Shown here piece by piece: positions 42,906 to 54,193 of a DNA stretch of 61,961 nt. The DNA comes from Pontibacillus marinus BH030004 = DSM 16465. GTDB taxonomy: Bacteria > Bacillota > Bacilli > Bacillales > BH030062. Made by a program: the position numbers and the translations under genes. Below the pieces are notes generated by a model. It was not told where the DNA came from and did no database searches. It saw only the letters and a program-made list of their open reading frames with translations. Each line of letters opens with the position of its first letter. The first letter of the stretch is position 1. The stretch is taken from contig NZ_KE384336.1 of NCBI RefSeq assembly GCF_000425225.1, positions 15,244-77,204 of the forward strand. The letters run 5' to 3'.

Positions 42906-43688
42906 TTAATTCACCTTAATCCCTTTCTTAAATTCAAATGTGCTGGGTTGATACTTACTTTTCAAGTAATTCTTTTGTTCAGATACATAAAGCTTATTAT
43001 TTTCAACTGTATTCATGTAAGAATCATATATCGTAAAGAAATAAAACGAAGGAAGATACATAAGCCATTGCTTGTCTAATACTTCCGTTGATCTCTCTAT
43101 ATCACCTAAAACTAAATAATGAAGCCCTTCAAGGAAATGTGAATAATGGATAAAAACAACGGCCGTAACAAGCGTAAAAATGGCTCCAAAAACCCTATGG
43201 ATATAGAGTTGTCCAACGCTAGGGATGGTCATGGACCATAAAGTAGCTATTAGAGGGCTTCGCTTATCAAGGTAGTTGATCTCAAACGGTTTAACGGTTA
43301 ATGCACTAACAGAAGGTTGTTCCTTTTCATTTATTAAATAAATCTTATTCATATCAACTGTTGTTCGATAACTATCCCATATTGCAAACAAGTAGACCGG
43401 AATATACATTAGCATATACCGTACATTTAACACTTCTTTCGCTGCATCAATATCTCCCATAAAGGAATACACCATAGCTAAGTTTAACTGTGTACTTTGA
43501 TTAATAAAAAGCTCCCAACCAACTAAAGCAAACCCTCTAATGTATTTTGATAGAAGCAAATGCCCATAACCAGGAAAAGCTACAGACCACATTGCAATAA
43601 TGTAAGGGTTTCTCAAGTGAATTTGAGTAGTACCAAAAATACTAAGATGAGCAAGTGTACGACGACTTTTTTCTTTAGATTTATTCAA
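42906..43688 (-). CDS. Membrane protein with internal tandem duplication, unknown
   Basis: Protein of 260 residues. Two homologous halves of about 95 residues are visible: PYIIAMWSVAFPGYGHLLL...IWDSYRTTVDMNKIYLI and PLIATLWSMTIPSVGQLYI...IYDSYMNTVENNKLYVS, each with about three helices and the shared motif DIxxxxEVLxxxxxxMYxPxYxFxIxDSY. The Gly/Pro turn before the first helix resembles TM2-type domains. I place the start at the TTG with GAGGTG five bases upstream rather than at an upstream ATG with no site. Translationally coupled to the gene at 42443. Confidence 0.72.
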   Translation of the reverse strand: MNKSKEKSRRTLAHLSIFGTTQIHLRNPYIIAMWSVAFPGYGHLLLSKYIRGFALVGWELFINQSTQLNLAMVYSFMGDIDAAKEVLNVRYMLMYIPVYLFAIWDSYRTTVDMNKIYLINEKEQPSVSALTVKPFEINYLDKRSPLIATLWSMTIPSVGQLYIHRVFGAIFTLVTAVVFIHYSHFLEGLHYLVLGDIERSTEVLDKQWLMYLPSFYFFTIYDSYMNTVENNKLYVSEQKNYLKSKYQPSTFEFKKGIKVN

Positions 43689-43889
43689 TATGACACCTCG
43701 TTGATGAAGAGTTACTTTGTTATTTTTAGTATAAATGTGCTTTTCATTCATTTTTTTATCTACTCAACAGGTATAGTTTCATGTTTCTTTTTAATGATTT
43801 CCCCTAATAAAAGCATCTTGAGGACTATTTAACTTGTTATGAATTGCTGTTACCATTCATTAACAACAATCTATACGAGGGGGAGATTC

Positions 43890-44363
43890 ATGATGCGGAA
43901 GACTTTGTCGACTCTTCTATTCATACCATTACTCATAAGTTGTTCTAATCAAAGCTCTGAGGTTCAGGCTTACAAAGTAACCAAGGTACTAAATAAAATA
44001 GAAGATGAAACCTTCAACTCGGCGCTTCCTACTCAATTACCATTTAAACTTGATCTTATTCAAGTAAAACCAACACCTAAAGGACAACCGGGTCATTTTA
44101 TTGAATATGTTGGAAAACAAGGGCAGATGATTGAGCTCTTTGTAACAACGAGTGAAGTCAATTTTAGTAAAGAGAATTTTTCAGAGGTAAGTATAAGTGA
44201 TCTAAAAGGATGGTACACAGAAAAAGGGCCCCAAATTCTTGCTTGGGAACAAAATACTACGCATTACAAACTAAGCTACTACTCATTCAAGTCTGATAAA
44301 GACGTAACAAAGCAACAAATGATTCAAGTTGCTGAATCACTTGAGTTGATTGAAAAACAGTAG
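43890..44363 (+). CDS. Putative lipoprotein
   Basis: Protein of 157 residues with a lipoprotein signal peptide: basic start, hydrophobic core and lipobox LLISC. The mature part resembles small Bacillus lipoproteins that end in an MIQVAESL helix; the gene at 53545 encodes a lipoprotein with the same overall plan. GAGGGGGAG precedes the ATG. Single gene; location on the outer leaf of the membrane. Function unknown. Confidence 0.72.
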   Translation: MMRKTLSTLLFIPLLISCSNQSSEVQAYKVTKVLNKIEDETFNSALPTQLPFKLDLIQVKPTPKGQPGHFIEYVGKQGQMIELFVTTSEVNFSKENFSEVSISDLKGWYTEKGPQILAWEQNTTHYKLSYYSFKSDKDVTKQQMIQVAESLELIEKQ

Positions 44364-44415
44364 GCCATTCAAAAGAGTTTTTCTTCACTTAAATCTATTT
44401 CATTCCAAAATATAT

Positions 44416-44445
44416 AAAGGTCACTAATCAGAAGTGACCTTTATT
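44416..44445. terminator. Hairpin terminator between convergent genes
   Basis: AAAGGTCAC (44416-44424) pairs with GTGACCTTT (44434-44442); flanking T and A are modest on both sides. Confidence 0.65.
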
Positions 44446-44454
44446 ACACTTAGC

Positions 44455-44667
44455 TTATGTAGTTTTTTCTCCTTTGTTCAAATCCCTTTTCTTGTGAGTC
44501 TGCCATGTCCTTATCATAGATGGAATACCCACAATCACACTAACCATTAAACTCCACATGACATACCGCCATTCTCCAGTAAAAATCGAGACACCAAAAA
44601 AATATAACAGCTGTCCCACAAGAGCAAACCATGAGGCGATCCAAGCGAGCTTTAAGTTTTTCCTCAT
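44455..44667 (-). CDS. Small membrane protein
   Basis: Protein of 70 residues with two hydrophobic segments (about 8-27 and 35-52) and a basic C-terminus (THKKRDLNKGEK). No family recognised. The start follows GGGGGTAAGGAG and lies four bases after the stop of the 63-residue membrane protein gene. The two form a small operon. Confidence 0.65.
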   Translation of the reverse strand: MRKNLKLAWIASWFALVGQLLYFFGVSIFTGEWRYVMWSLMVSVIVGIPSMIRTWQTHKKRDLNKGEKTT

Positions 44668-44671
44668 CTCC

Positions 44672-44863
44672 TTACCCCCTGCTTTTTTCTCTTTGTATTT
44701 TTGTAAAAGCAGCTCCTGTCCCCAACATGCATAAAATCACACCAACAGGGATCAACGTATAAGTAAGATATGGAGGTAGATTTAAGACGCCAGGAAAAAT
44801 AGCTAAAGGAATACCTATATAAAGTCCTGATAATCCAAACTTATTCAAGTCATTTGAATCCAT
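44672..44863 (-). CDS. Small membrane protein
   Basis: Protein of 63 residues with two hydrophobic segments (about 10-30 and 34-52). No family recognised. First of a two-gene unit with the gene at 44455. A GGAG lies upstream (AAGGAGCTGG). Function unknown. Confidence 0.62.
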   Translation of the reverse strand: MDSNDLNKFGLSGLYIGIPLAIFPGVLNLPPYLTYTLIPVGVILCMLGTGAAFTKIQREKSRG

Positions 44864-44987
44864 ATTATTACCAGCTCCTTTTCATATAATCTATATGAAA
44901 AATTATTCCAGAAACCAGACTTTTTTACAACTGTTTCCAGCTATAATTAATAAAATGATCCCCCTTATCAATTTTTATATCCAGGAC

Positions 44988-45033
44988 AAAAGAGTGAAGG
45001 AAACTCAGTTCGATTTCCCTTCACTCTTTTTTT
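44988..45033 (-). terminator. Terminator of the sulfide-oxidation operon
   Basis: Stem AAAAGAGTGAAGGAAA (44988-45003) and TTTCCCTTCACTCTTTT (45014-45030) with one mismatch; T-runs on both sides. Confidence 0.85.
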
Positions 45034-45040
45034 CCATTTA

Positions 45041-46174
45041 TTAATCCGTATGGTGTACCGCACAACGGTTCGGACCAATTTCAAGTTCTTGTTTACGCCC
45101 ATAATCAACCTCTTCCATACCACGGTTAATCATAACAATTTCTTCGAAGTTTGGTGGCTTTACTGAACTGGCTGACTTTTCAACATCATTTAAAAAATCT
45201 TCTCTAGATGCTGTAAACATTTTTTCATTTCGTTCACGGATGTTTCCTAACGTATCCCCGATAAAACCCTCTTCATTCATCTCTCCATCAAAGTCTGCAT
45301 AGTGGGCAGGTAATACAATAACATCATCCGCAATTTCAGATACTTTATTATAAACCGTGTTATATAAGTCATTCGCCCATTCGCGAACTTTGTTTCCTAG
45401 ATCAGGGCGTCCTAGGCCACTTACAAAGATTGTATCTCCAGAGAACAAAAGTTTCTTATTCACAAAGAAGGACACACTGCCTGGGGTATGACCAGGAGTT
45501 TTAACAGCTAGCACTTCTAATTCGATATTTTTAAATTCAATTCTTTCATGTTCTTCGAATGGTTTAAAGTCGAATACGGCTCCTTCACTCTTCATCAGAT
45601 AGTATGAGCCACCTGTAGCATCTGCTAACTCCTTACCACCTGAAATATGATCCGCATGCAAGTGAGAATCTACAATATGCGTAATCGTTGCACCTTCTTC
45701 TTTTGCCGCTTCAATATATTCATCCACGAATCTTGCAGGATCCACGATAAGTGCTTCGTCTTCAGATACAACCATATAAGATAAGCATCCTTTACCTACA
45801 CGTACAAATTGGTATACAGAGATATCCTTATCTTCATACACCTTTGTTTTATGCAAGTGCTCACTCCACGCTTTCATTCCACCTTTGAAGTATGCTACAT
45901 CCAGCCCTTCTTCTGAGAGCATATCGGCCACCATTTTTGAAGAACCCTCTTTTGCACATACAACAACGATTTCTTTGTCTTTTGGAAGTTGATCCATAAT
46001 GTCTTCAACACCATCAATCAACTCAAAATACGGGATGTTTAAGTATTGGAAGTTCTCCCCCTCTATCTTCCAATCATTAAAGTCAGCCACATTTCGTACG
46101 TCAAAGATAAATAAATCCTCTTTGTTCAACACCTTTGTTGTCATTTCTTTTGCATTCATTTCTTTCACAGCCAT
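45041..46174 (-). CDS. Rhodanese-persulfide dioxygenase fusion (metallo-beta-lactamase fold)
   Basis: Fusion of 377 residues. Residues 5-105 are a rhodanese domain with catalytic Cys73 in VVVCAKEGSSK. From about 115 a persulfide dioxygenase (ETHE1/CstB-like) domain follows, with the metal motif HLHADH at 171-176, TPGHTPGS and FSGDTIFVSGLGRPDL. It oxidises persulfide to sulfite and uses the rhodanese to exchange sulfane sulfur. The order is rhodanese first, unlike the CstB arrangement with rhodanese last. AGGGGG precedes the ATG. Last gene of a three-gene operon whose promoter contains a CsoR/CstR-like palindrome. Confidence 0.9.
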   Translation of the reverse strand: MAVKEMNAKEMTTKVLNKEDLFIFDVRNVADFNDWKIEGENFQYLNIPYFELIDGVEDIMDQLPKDKEIVVVCAKEGSSKMVADMLSEEGLDVAYFKGGMKAWSEHLHKTKVYEDKDISVYQFVRVGKGCLSYMVVSEDEALIVDPARFVDEYIEAAKEEGATITHIVDSHLHADHISGGKELADATGGSYYLMKSEGAVFDFKPFEEHERIEFKNIELEVLAVKTPGHTPGSVSFFVNKKLLFSGDTIFVSGLGRPDLGNKVREWANDLYNTVYNKVSEIADDVIVLPAHYADFDGEMNEEGFIGDTLGNIRERNEKMFTASREDFLNDVEKSASSVKPPNFEEIVMINRGMEEVDYGRKQELEIGPNRCAVHHTD

Positions 46175-46236
46175 TACTTTTACCCCCTAAGGTACTATTT
46201 TTGTTAAAAAAATTTATATTAATATGCTACTCGGTA

Positions 46237-46533
46237 TCAGTTGGCATCCCCATTCCACTGCTTCATACCACCCAGCATATTATTCACTTTAAATCCCATG
46301 CTCTCTAATAAACCTGAAGCTGCTTTACTTCGATTTCCAGATGCACAGACAATAATGTGTTCTTGAGTTTGATCAATTTCATGTTTGCGTTTTGCTAATT
46401 CTGCTAATGGGATATTCTTTGCACTCGGAATTTTACCTGAAGCAACCTCACCATATTCACGAACATCAATAATACTCAACTCTTCCCTATTGTTTAAACG
46501 CTCTAGAACTTCTGTTGCTGTTGTTTCCTTCAT
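46237..46533 (-). CDS. Rhodanese-domain sulfurtransferase
   Basis: Single rhodanese domain of 98 residues. The active Cys is in IIVCASGNRSKAA, with the CxxGxRS loop. It carries sulfane sulfur between thiosulfate or persulfides and acceptors, and stands between a membrane rhodanese-like protein and the persulfide dioxygenase. I choose the ATG eight bases after AGGTGG; another in-frame ATG is only two bases away. Middle gene of the operon. Confidence 0.88.
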   Translation of the reverse strand: MKETTATEVLERLNNREELSIIDVREYGEVASGKIPSAKNIPLAELAKRKHEIDQTQEHIIVCASGNRSKAASGLLESMGFKVNNMLGGMKQWNGDAN

Positions 46534-46560
46534 ATCCATAACCACCTTTTAGCAAAAAAT

Positions 46561-46929
46561 CTATATTTTAATGATATCTCCTGGTACCTCTTTTATCTTT
46601 TCAGTTGGGTAGTAAAAACCTACAACTTCAAACCCTCTTCGCTTAAGTACCCTAACCCCTATATTTTTCTCGACTGAGTCAGATGCGATCACAATAACTT
46701 TCTGATTAGGGATCTTATCGGTGTACCTTTTTAAATAAGCAAGCGGAATTTCATACGCCCCTTTTATAGGTGAGTGAGATGAAGATATATAATCCCTTAA
46801 ATCAATAACAACATGTTCGTTGTCTGCTTGATGAACATGATCTATATAAGAAGCCTGAATAACAGGTACGTATCGTTGGAATAAAACATATATCGTGTAC
46901 ATGATAAATAACACTAGTATCAGTTGCAT
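46561..46929 (-). CDS. Membrane-anchored rhodanese-like protein without catalytic cysteine
   Basis: Protein of 122 residues with one N-terminal membrane segment (about 2-17) and a rhodanese-like domain (VVIDLRDYISSSHSPIKGAYEIPL). The catalytic loop reads VIVIASDSVEKNIG and has no Cys, so sulfur transfer is unlikely and it may bind or regulate. The usual active form of membrane rhodanese would have Cys here. First gene of the operon; GAGGAGG precedes the ATG. Directly downstream of the sulfide-responsive promoter. Confidence 0.82.
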   Translation of the reverse strand: MQLILVLFIMYTIYVLFQRYVPVIQASYIDHVHQADNEHVVIDLRDYISSSHSPIKGAYEIPLAYLKRYTDKIPNQKVIVIASDSVEKNIGVRVLKRRGFEVVGFYYPTEKIKEVPGDIIKI

Positions 46930-46979
46930 AACTTTGTTCCCTCCTCATAAAGGAATTCAATAATAGCGTTGCACCATTA

Positions 46980-47008
46980 ATTTTATACCCCTATAGGTAT
47001 AATGTCAA
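46980..47008 (-). promoter_or_regulatory. Promoter with CsoR/CstR-like operator in the spacer
   Basis: Minus strand -35 TTGACA (47003-47008), 17-bp spacer, -10 TAAAAT (46980-46985). The inverted repeat TATACC-N6-GGTATA (46984-47001) fills the spacer. The ATACCCC core fits persulfide or copper sensing CsoR-family sites. The regulator gene is not in this window. Confidence 0.8.
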
Positions 47009-47131
47009 TCTATTCGTATAACGTTCAATAAATGTACACAGTTTATTAAATTGCTGTAGTTTCTGTGGAGCTTAATGTGGGAGGAACTCATTTATATAGT
47101 GAGGGAGGATGCGGGTACGCTCATTCTATAA

Positions 47132-47167
47132 TAAAACGAGGGTGCCCTACTCAGGACACCCTCGTTT
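47132..47167 (-). terminator. Terminator of peroxiredoxin gene
   Basis: AAACGAGGGTG (47133-47143) pairs with CACCCTCGTTT (47156-47166), with short T-run on the minus strand. Confidence 0.85.
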
Positions 47168-47176
47168 CTCAAATCA

Positions 47177-47839
47177 CTATTTCACATCTTTTTTAGAAAT
47201 ATACCAATCAATATACTCTATGCCTTCTTCTTGTGCACGTTTCGCTGCTTCTTCCTGAGACTTCGGAGGTGGAACAACGGCTTTTTCACCTTCTGTCCAA
47301 TTAGCTGGCGTAGCTACTCCATGCTTATCAGTAGTTTGTAGAGCTTTGACAAGACGAAGGATTTCTTGCATGTTTCGTCCTGTCGTTAGTGGATAATAGA
47401 TAATGGAACGGATAATTTGTTTATCATCAATCACGAATACCGCACGGCTTGTTTCAACTTGGCTCTCACCTGGCATAATCATGCCATATTTCATGGCCAC
47501 TTGTTTGTCTAAATCCGCAATCACAGGAAATTCAATCTTTGTATCGAAATTCTCTTCAATACTACGAATCCAGGCAATATGAGAAGGCACACTATCCACG
47601 CTAAGCCCTAGTAGTTCGGTATTTAGTTCTTTTAATTCAGGGTAAATCTCTTGTAAACCTACAAATTCTGTTGTGCAAACTGGAGTAAAGTCAGATGGAT
47701 GAGAGAATAAAACAAGCCACTTGCCTTTGTAATCCTCTAGATTAATATTCCCTTGGCTTGTTGCTGCACTAAATTGCGGGGCTGGGTCGCCAATACGAGG
47801 CATGGTTGTTTTGGTTTCTTGATTTTCATTTTGATCCAA
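47177..47839 (-). CDS. Peroxiredoxin (Prx6/AhpC-TSA type)
   Basis: Peroxiredoxin of 220 residues, the Prx6 size class with a long C-terminal arm. The peroxidatic Cys55 lies in HPSDFTPVCTTEF, and the conserved Arg and FPVIAD are present. It reduces peroxides using a thiol donor. The real start is TTG with AAAGGAGG seven bases upstream; codons further upstream in the frame would include that site. It lies upstream of the sulfide operon on the same strand, but the operon has its own promoter and this gene its own terminator. Confidence 0.92.
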   Translation of the reverse strand: MDQNENQETKTTMPRIGDPAPQFSAATSQGNINLEDYKGKWLVLFSHPSDFTPVCTTEFVGLQEIYPELKELNTELLGLSVDSVPSHIAWIRSIEENFDTKIEFPVIADLDKQVAMKYGMIMPGESQVETSRAVFVIDDKQIIRSIIYYPLTTGRNMQEILRLVKALQTTDKHGVATPANWTEGEKAVVPPPKSQEEAAKRAQEEGIEYIDWYISKKDVK

Positions 47840-47999
47840 TTTTCTTCCTCCTTTGATAAGTTGAATAGAAATTCCCATTTTCACTCATTCCACTAAATCT
47901 ATTGCACAAACGTCATTTGTTCTTGTTCACTGTTTTGTCAGATTTATAGTAAAGCTCTGGTGAACATACTCACCCTCAGATTGAGAGGGACCACTCACT

Positions 48000-48362
48000 T
48001 TAAACAAGGAAAAAATAAGCAATAATAAGAAAAAAGATCACAATTGCTGTAAAAGTCATATAAATAATAATCCCATGAGAGGAACGAAATTCTTCTTTAT
48101 TAATATTCCTTCTAGTCCGGTAGTAATTAATGGTTGAACCTATAATGGTTAATACCCCTATTACAAGGGAGGATAGACTAACGATAATTGCAAAGAGATC
48201 TCCAAGGGGGTTAATTGTCTTATTAATGTTAAAATGCAAAGTCGTAGCTAAAAACCCAATACCTATAATAGCAATAGCCGTTCGTATCCAAGCTAAATAC
48301 GTTCTTTCATTGGCTAAATGTTCGCGGATACTCTTATATTCATTATTGCTTTGTTCATTCAT
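48000..48362 (-). CDS. YidH-family membrane protein (DUF202)
   Basis: Protein of 120 residues with three helices. The DUF202 signature REHLANERTYLAWIRTAIAIIGIGFL is present near the N-terminus. Function unknown. AGGTG precedes the ATG. Single gene between the peroxiredoxin gene and the Ktr remnant. Confidence 0.87.
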   Translation of the reverse strand: MNEQSNNEYKSIREHLANERTYLAWIRTAIAIIGIGFLATTLHFNINKTINPLGDLFAIIVSLSSLVIGVLTIIGSTINYYRTRRNINKEEFRSSHGIIIYMTFTAIVIFFLIIAYFFLV

Positions 48363-48417
48363 GCTCTACACCTCATTACAAAGTAAAATCATTTGCTTCA
48401 TTTATTAACCTTCTCAG

Positions 48418-48630
48418 TTATCCAATAATCATTTTCTCTTTCGGTTGATGGTAAGAATCTTTCTTCGAATTCCCTCTCATCAAGAATAGGAATGAGAAGA
48501 TGCCTATTCTTCCAATAAACATAAGAATAATAATAATAATGACTTTTCCTACGGTACTTAAGTCAGATGTTATACCCATAGAAAGCCCTGTAGTACCAAA
48601 AGCTGAACACACCTCAATAAATATCCCCAT
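48418..48630 (-). pseudogene. Truncated Ktr/Trk potassium-transporter subunit (C-terminal remnant)
   Basis: Seventy codons matching only the C-terminus of the KtrB/KtrD membrane subunit: EVCSAFGTTGLSMGITSDLSTVGK (fourth-pore-repeat selectivity region), ILMFIGRIGIFSFLFL and the characteristic end EKMIIG. The full subunit is about 440-450 residues, so over 80 percent is missing on the 5' side. Upstream sequence to 48640 has no further match. A remnant after deletion is the simplest reading; it might still be translated from AAAGAGAG. Confidence 0.82.
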
Positions 48631-48998
48631 CTCTCTTTGGGTTATTTAAAAGATTGGGTGGAATATTGTTTAAAGATAGCAAAAACCCCCATTTTTATCA
48701 ATATAATGCTTGTTGAGGGGGGATCTACATCATGAAGGTCATCATCGTCCATATAACATAATAAAAAATATCGTTAATATAACTAAAACTAAAGCACCTA
48801 ATAGTTGAATGGTAAATTAAATGCTTTTTTAGGATTTCAAGCCAATATCATATTAGCTTAAGCATCTTCTAACAGCCTAAAAAACCTCTTACCATATACT
48901 TCGAAAAGTTGGTAAGAGGTTTTTATATCGCTCATTTTTATAATTTATGTTTAAAATTTAGTGTAGAATAGCTTACATAGCCTTATCAGATACGAATT
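48631..48998. other. Intergenic region with no recognised gene besides a terminator
   Basis: A+T-rich sequence between the Ktr remnant and bglH. A strong ribosome site (GAGGGGGG) at about 48715-48722 on the plus strand is followed by only nine codons from an ATG near 48732, so I call no gene. The end of the region carries the bglH terminator. Confidence 0.6.
48879..48925 (-). terminator. Terminator of the beta-glucoside operon
   Basis: AAAAAACCTCTTACC (48879-48893) pairs with GGTAAGAGGTTTTT (48911-48924); T-run on both strands. Confidence 0.88.
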
Positions 48999-50438
<1,440 letters not shown>

Positions 50439-50454
50439 CTATTTGTGATTGAAT

Positions 50455-50481
50455 AGTGTGGTTTCAGCAAGAAACCACACT
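50455..50481 (-). other. Intergenic hairpin between bglP and bglH
   Basis: AGTGTGGTTTC (50455-50465) and GAAACCACACT (50471-50481), 11-bp perfect stem. No T-run on the minus strand, so it probably stabilises or separates segments of the bicistronic mRNA. Confidence 0.65.
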
Positions 50482-50497
50482 TTAATTTTTATTTTTA

Positions 50498-52520
<2,023 letters not shown>

Positions 52521-52526
<6 letters not shown>

Positions 52527-52545
52527 GCCTCGGAAGTAACAATCC
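52521..52545 (-). promoter_or_regulatory. RAT sequence (LicT target) before bglP, short form
   Basis: Minus strand GGATTGTTACT-TCCG-AGGCAAAACC, 25 nt, overlapping the terminator stem in the usual way. It is four bases shorter in the apical loop than the RAT before licT and than B. subtilis examples. Confidence 0.88.
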
Positions 52546-52559
52546 TAAAAATTTTTATT

Positions 52560-53390
52560 TTATTTTTTTACTACTCTTTGAATATGAATCAATAAATAGA
52601 GCATTTCTTCCTCTGTTAACTCATATCTATATTGTTTTTCTACAAACTTTTTTATTTTTTCGGTACATTTATAAGCGTCAGGGTACTTATTCTTTAAAAC
52701 GTTTATGAGGTCATCCTCGTTGTTTTTATTATAATGAGTCCCCTTTACTAACCTATGGGCGAAAAACTTTAAATGAGTTATGAAACGGTAATAATTTAAG
52801 GAATTTTCATCAAAGTCTACTTTTAAATGATACTTAACAATTGTCAAAATATCTTGCACAATCTTCGTCATATCCATAATATTCGTCATGTCTTCATTAA
52901 GTTGAGCATTTACAATATGGAGTGCTATAAAAGCTGCCTCATCTTCAGGTAGAATAACATTGAATTGATCACATATCATGTTCAGTGCTTCTAGTCCTAT
53001 ATCAAATTCCTCTTTATAAATATGCTTGGTTTCCCAAAGTAATCCATTTTTTATTGGTAAATTGCTGTTGTAACGCTCTATCGCGAAATAGATATGATCA
53101 GTTAAAGATATATAAATACTATCATTTAGTTTCTTCCCGAGTTGAATTTTAGCATATTGAATAATATTCTCGGAGAGTTCCATATATTCAATTGGAATAT
53201 CTGAAATTAAAGTTTTAAATTTTTTTGTCATATCCTCATCTTCTAAAGTGAAAATCTTCTCGACCTTTTCCTCACTTATATCATCACCAGGACGTTTATT
53301 GAAAGCAATCCCACGCCCCATGACGATAACTTCTTGCTCGTCTTTAATTGAGACGATCACATTATTGTTTAATATCTTTTCGATCTTCAC
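52560..53390 (-). CDS. licT: Transcription antiterminator LicT
   Basis: BglG-family antiterminator of 276 residues, the same length as B. subtilis LicT. Residues 1-55 are the RNA-binding CAT domain (KIEKILNNNVIVS...MGRGIAF); PRD1 about 65-170 and PRD2 about 170-276 contain the regulatory His residues (SLTDHIYFAIER; FIALHIVNAQL; THLKFFAHRL; LLIHIQRV). GTG start chosen because GGAGGTG lies seven bases upstream; upstream codons overlap the leader RAT. It binds the two RAT sites in this window to allow operon expression. Confidence 0.95.
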   Translation of the reverse strand: MKIEKILNNNVIVSIKDEQEVIVMGRGIAFNKRPGDDISEEKVEKIFTLEDEDMTKKFKTLISDIPIEYMELSENIIQYAKIQLGKKLNDSIYISLTDHIYFAIERYNSNLPIKNGLLWETKHIYKEEFDIGLEALNMICDQFNVILPEDEAAFIALHIVNAQLNEDMTNIMDMTKIVQDILTIVKYHLKVDFDENSLNYYRFITHLKFFAHRLVKGTHYNKNNEDDLINVLKNKYPDAYKCTEKIKKFVEKQYRYELTEEEMLYLLIHIQRVVKK

Positions 53391-53409
53391 TTTTTTCACC
53401 TCCGATAAC

Positions 53410-53456
53410 AAAAAAAAGACAAAACCTCCCCCCATGTAAAAAGGAATCGGTTTTGC
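53410..53456 (-). terminator. LicT-controlled terminator before licT
   Basis: CAAAACC (53420-53426) pairs with GGTTTTG (53449-53455), with eight T on the minus strand. It overlaps the RAT upstream. Confidence 0.85.
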
Positions 53457-53477
53457 CTGATTAAACAGTAACAATCC
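53449..53477 (-). promoter_or_regulatory. RAT sequence (LicT target) before licT
   Basis: Minus strand GGATTGTTACTG...CAGGCAAAACC, 29 nt, a full-length RAT that overlaps the terminator. Indicates LicT autoregulation. Confidence 0.92.
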
Positions 53478-53480
53478 GTT

Positions 53481-53494
53481 TGTATGCGCTTTAA
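53481..53494 (-). promoter_or_regulatory. Possible cre box of the beta-glucoside operon
   Basis: Minus strand TTAAAGCGCATACA agrees with the cre consensus at all but two positions, just upstream of the licT leader RAT. Glucose repression is expected for such operons. Confidence 0.45.
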
Positions 53495-53544
53495 ATATAA
53501 AATATCACATAGCTTCCTTATTTGCAACTGATTTCTTGTTACCA

Positions 53545-54096
53545 CTATTCATACTTCGAGTTAACTTTGTCTAATGAATTAGCAATTTTAATTAATGTCT
53601 CAGGAGTAACATTATCAGAAGCTCTGTTATCTATGCTTAGCATGTATTGCCATTTATTTTTATCAAACAACAAAACAGAGAAGTACCTTAATTCAAGATA
53701 GGTGGCTTCACTTCCATCCTTGAGCTTAAACACTTTATGGGTGTAGCGATTTTTACTTGATACTTTATGCTCGACTGGTCGTACATCTATTTTGTAATGA
53801 TTTTGAGGAATTTCTTCACTTATAAAAATCAATTCTAAAGAATCATTTATATCGCCTTTTAAATCTTTGAATTTTCCAAAATAATGAGTGAAGCTTAATG
53901 GTGGCATCCTTAGAGGTAGTTTGAAATCTTGTTTGAAATGCTCTTCAAACTCTTTTATCGCTTCATCAACGCTTGTATAGCCATACTCTGGGTACAATTC
54001 ATCAAACGTAGGTGGCTCATCTTTTGTATTCGCATAGGTAGGTTCTACACAGCTCGCTAAAATTAGGCTAATTAATAAACACACAACACTTTTCAT
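53545..54096 (-). CDS. Putative lipoprotein
   Basis: Protein of 183 residues with signal peptide and lipobox LILASC, then an acidic mature region with LRMPPLSFTHYFGKF and an ending TPETLIKIANSLDKV. The plan is like that of the lipoprotein at 43890, which ends QMIQVAESLELIEK. ATG start with GAGGTG six bases upstream. Located just downstream of the SpoVR gene on the same strand. Confidence 0.7.
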   Translation of the reverse strand: MKSVVCLLISLILASCVEPTYANTKDEPPTFDELYPEYGYTSVDEAIKEFEEHFKQDFKLPLRMPPLSFTHYFGKFKDLKGDINDSLELIFISEEIPQNHYKIDVRPVEHKVSSKNRYTHKVFKLKDGSEATYLELRYFSVLLFDKNKWQYMLSIDNRASDNVTPETLIKIANSLDKVNSKYE

Positions 54097-54162
54097 ATAT
54101 TTCACCTCATCATACAGTTGAGTTTAATGTTTCCCTCATTCATTAAAAACATCCTTTCCATA

Positions 54163-54193
54163 AAAAAAAGCAGGCTACTCGCCTGCTTTTTTC
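54163..54193. terminator. Terminator at the end of spoVR
   Basis: AAAAGCAGGC (54166-54175) pairs with GCCTGCTTTT (54181-54190), A-run on one side and T-run on the other. Confidence 0.85.

Noticed and set aside
48715-48765. Nine-codon frame after a GAGGGGGG site
   Set aside because: Too short and not coupled to a downstream gene, though it may be a remnant of a deleted gene.
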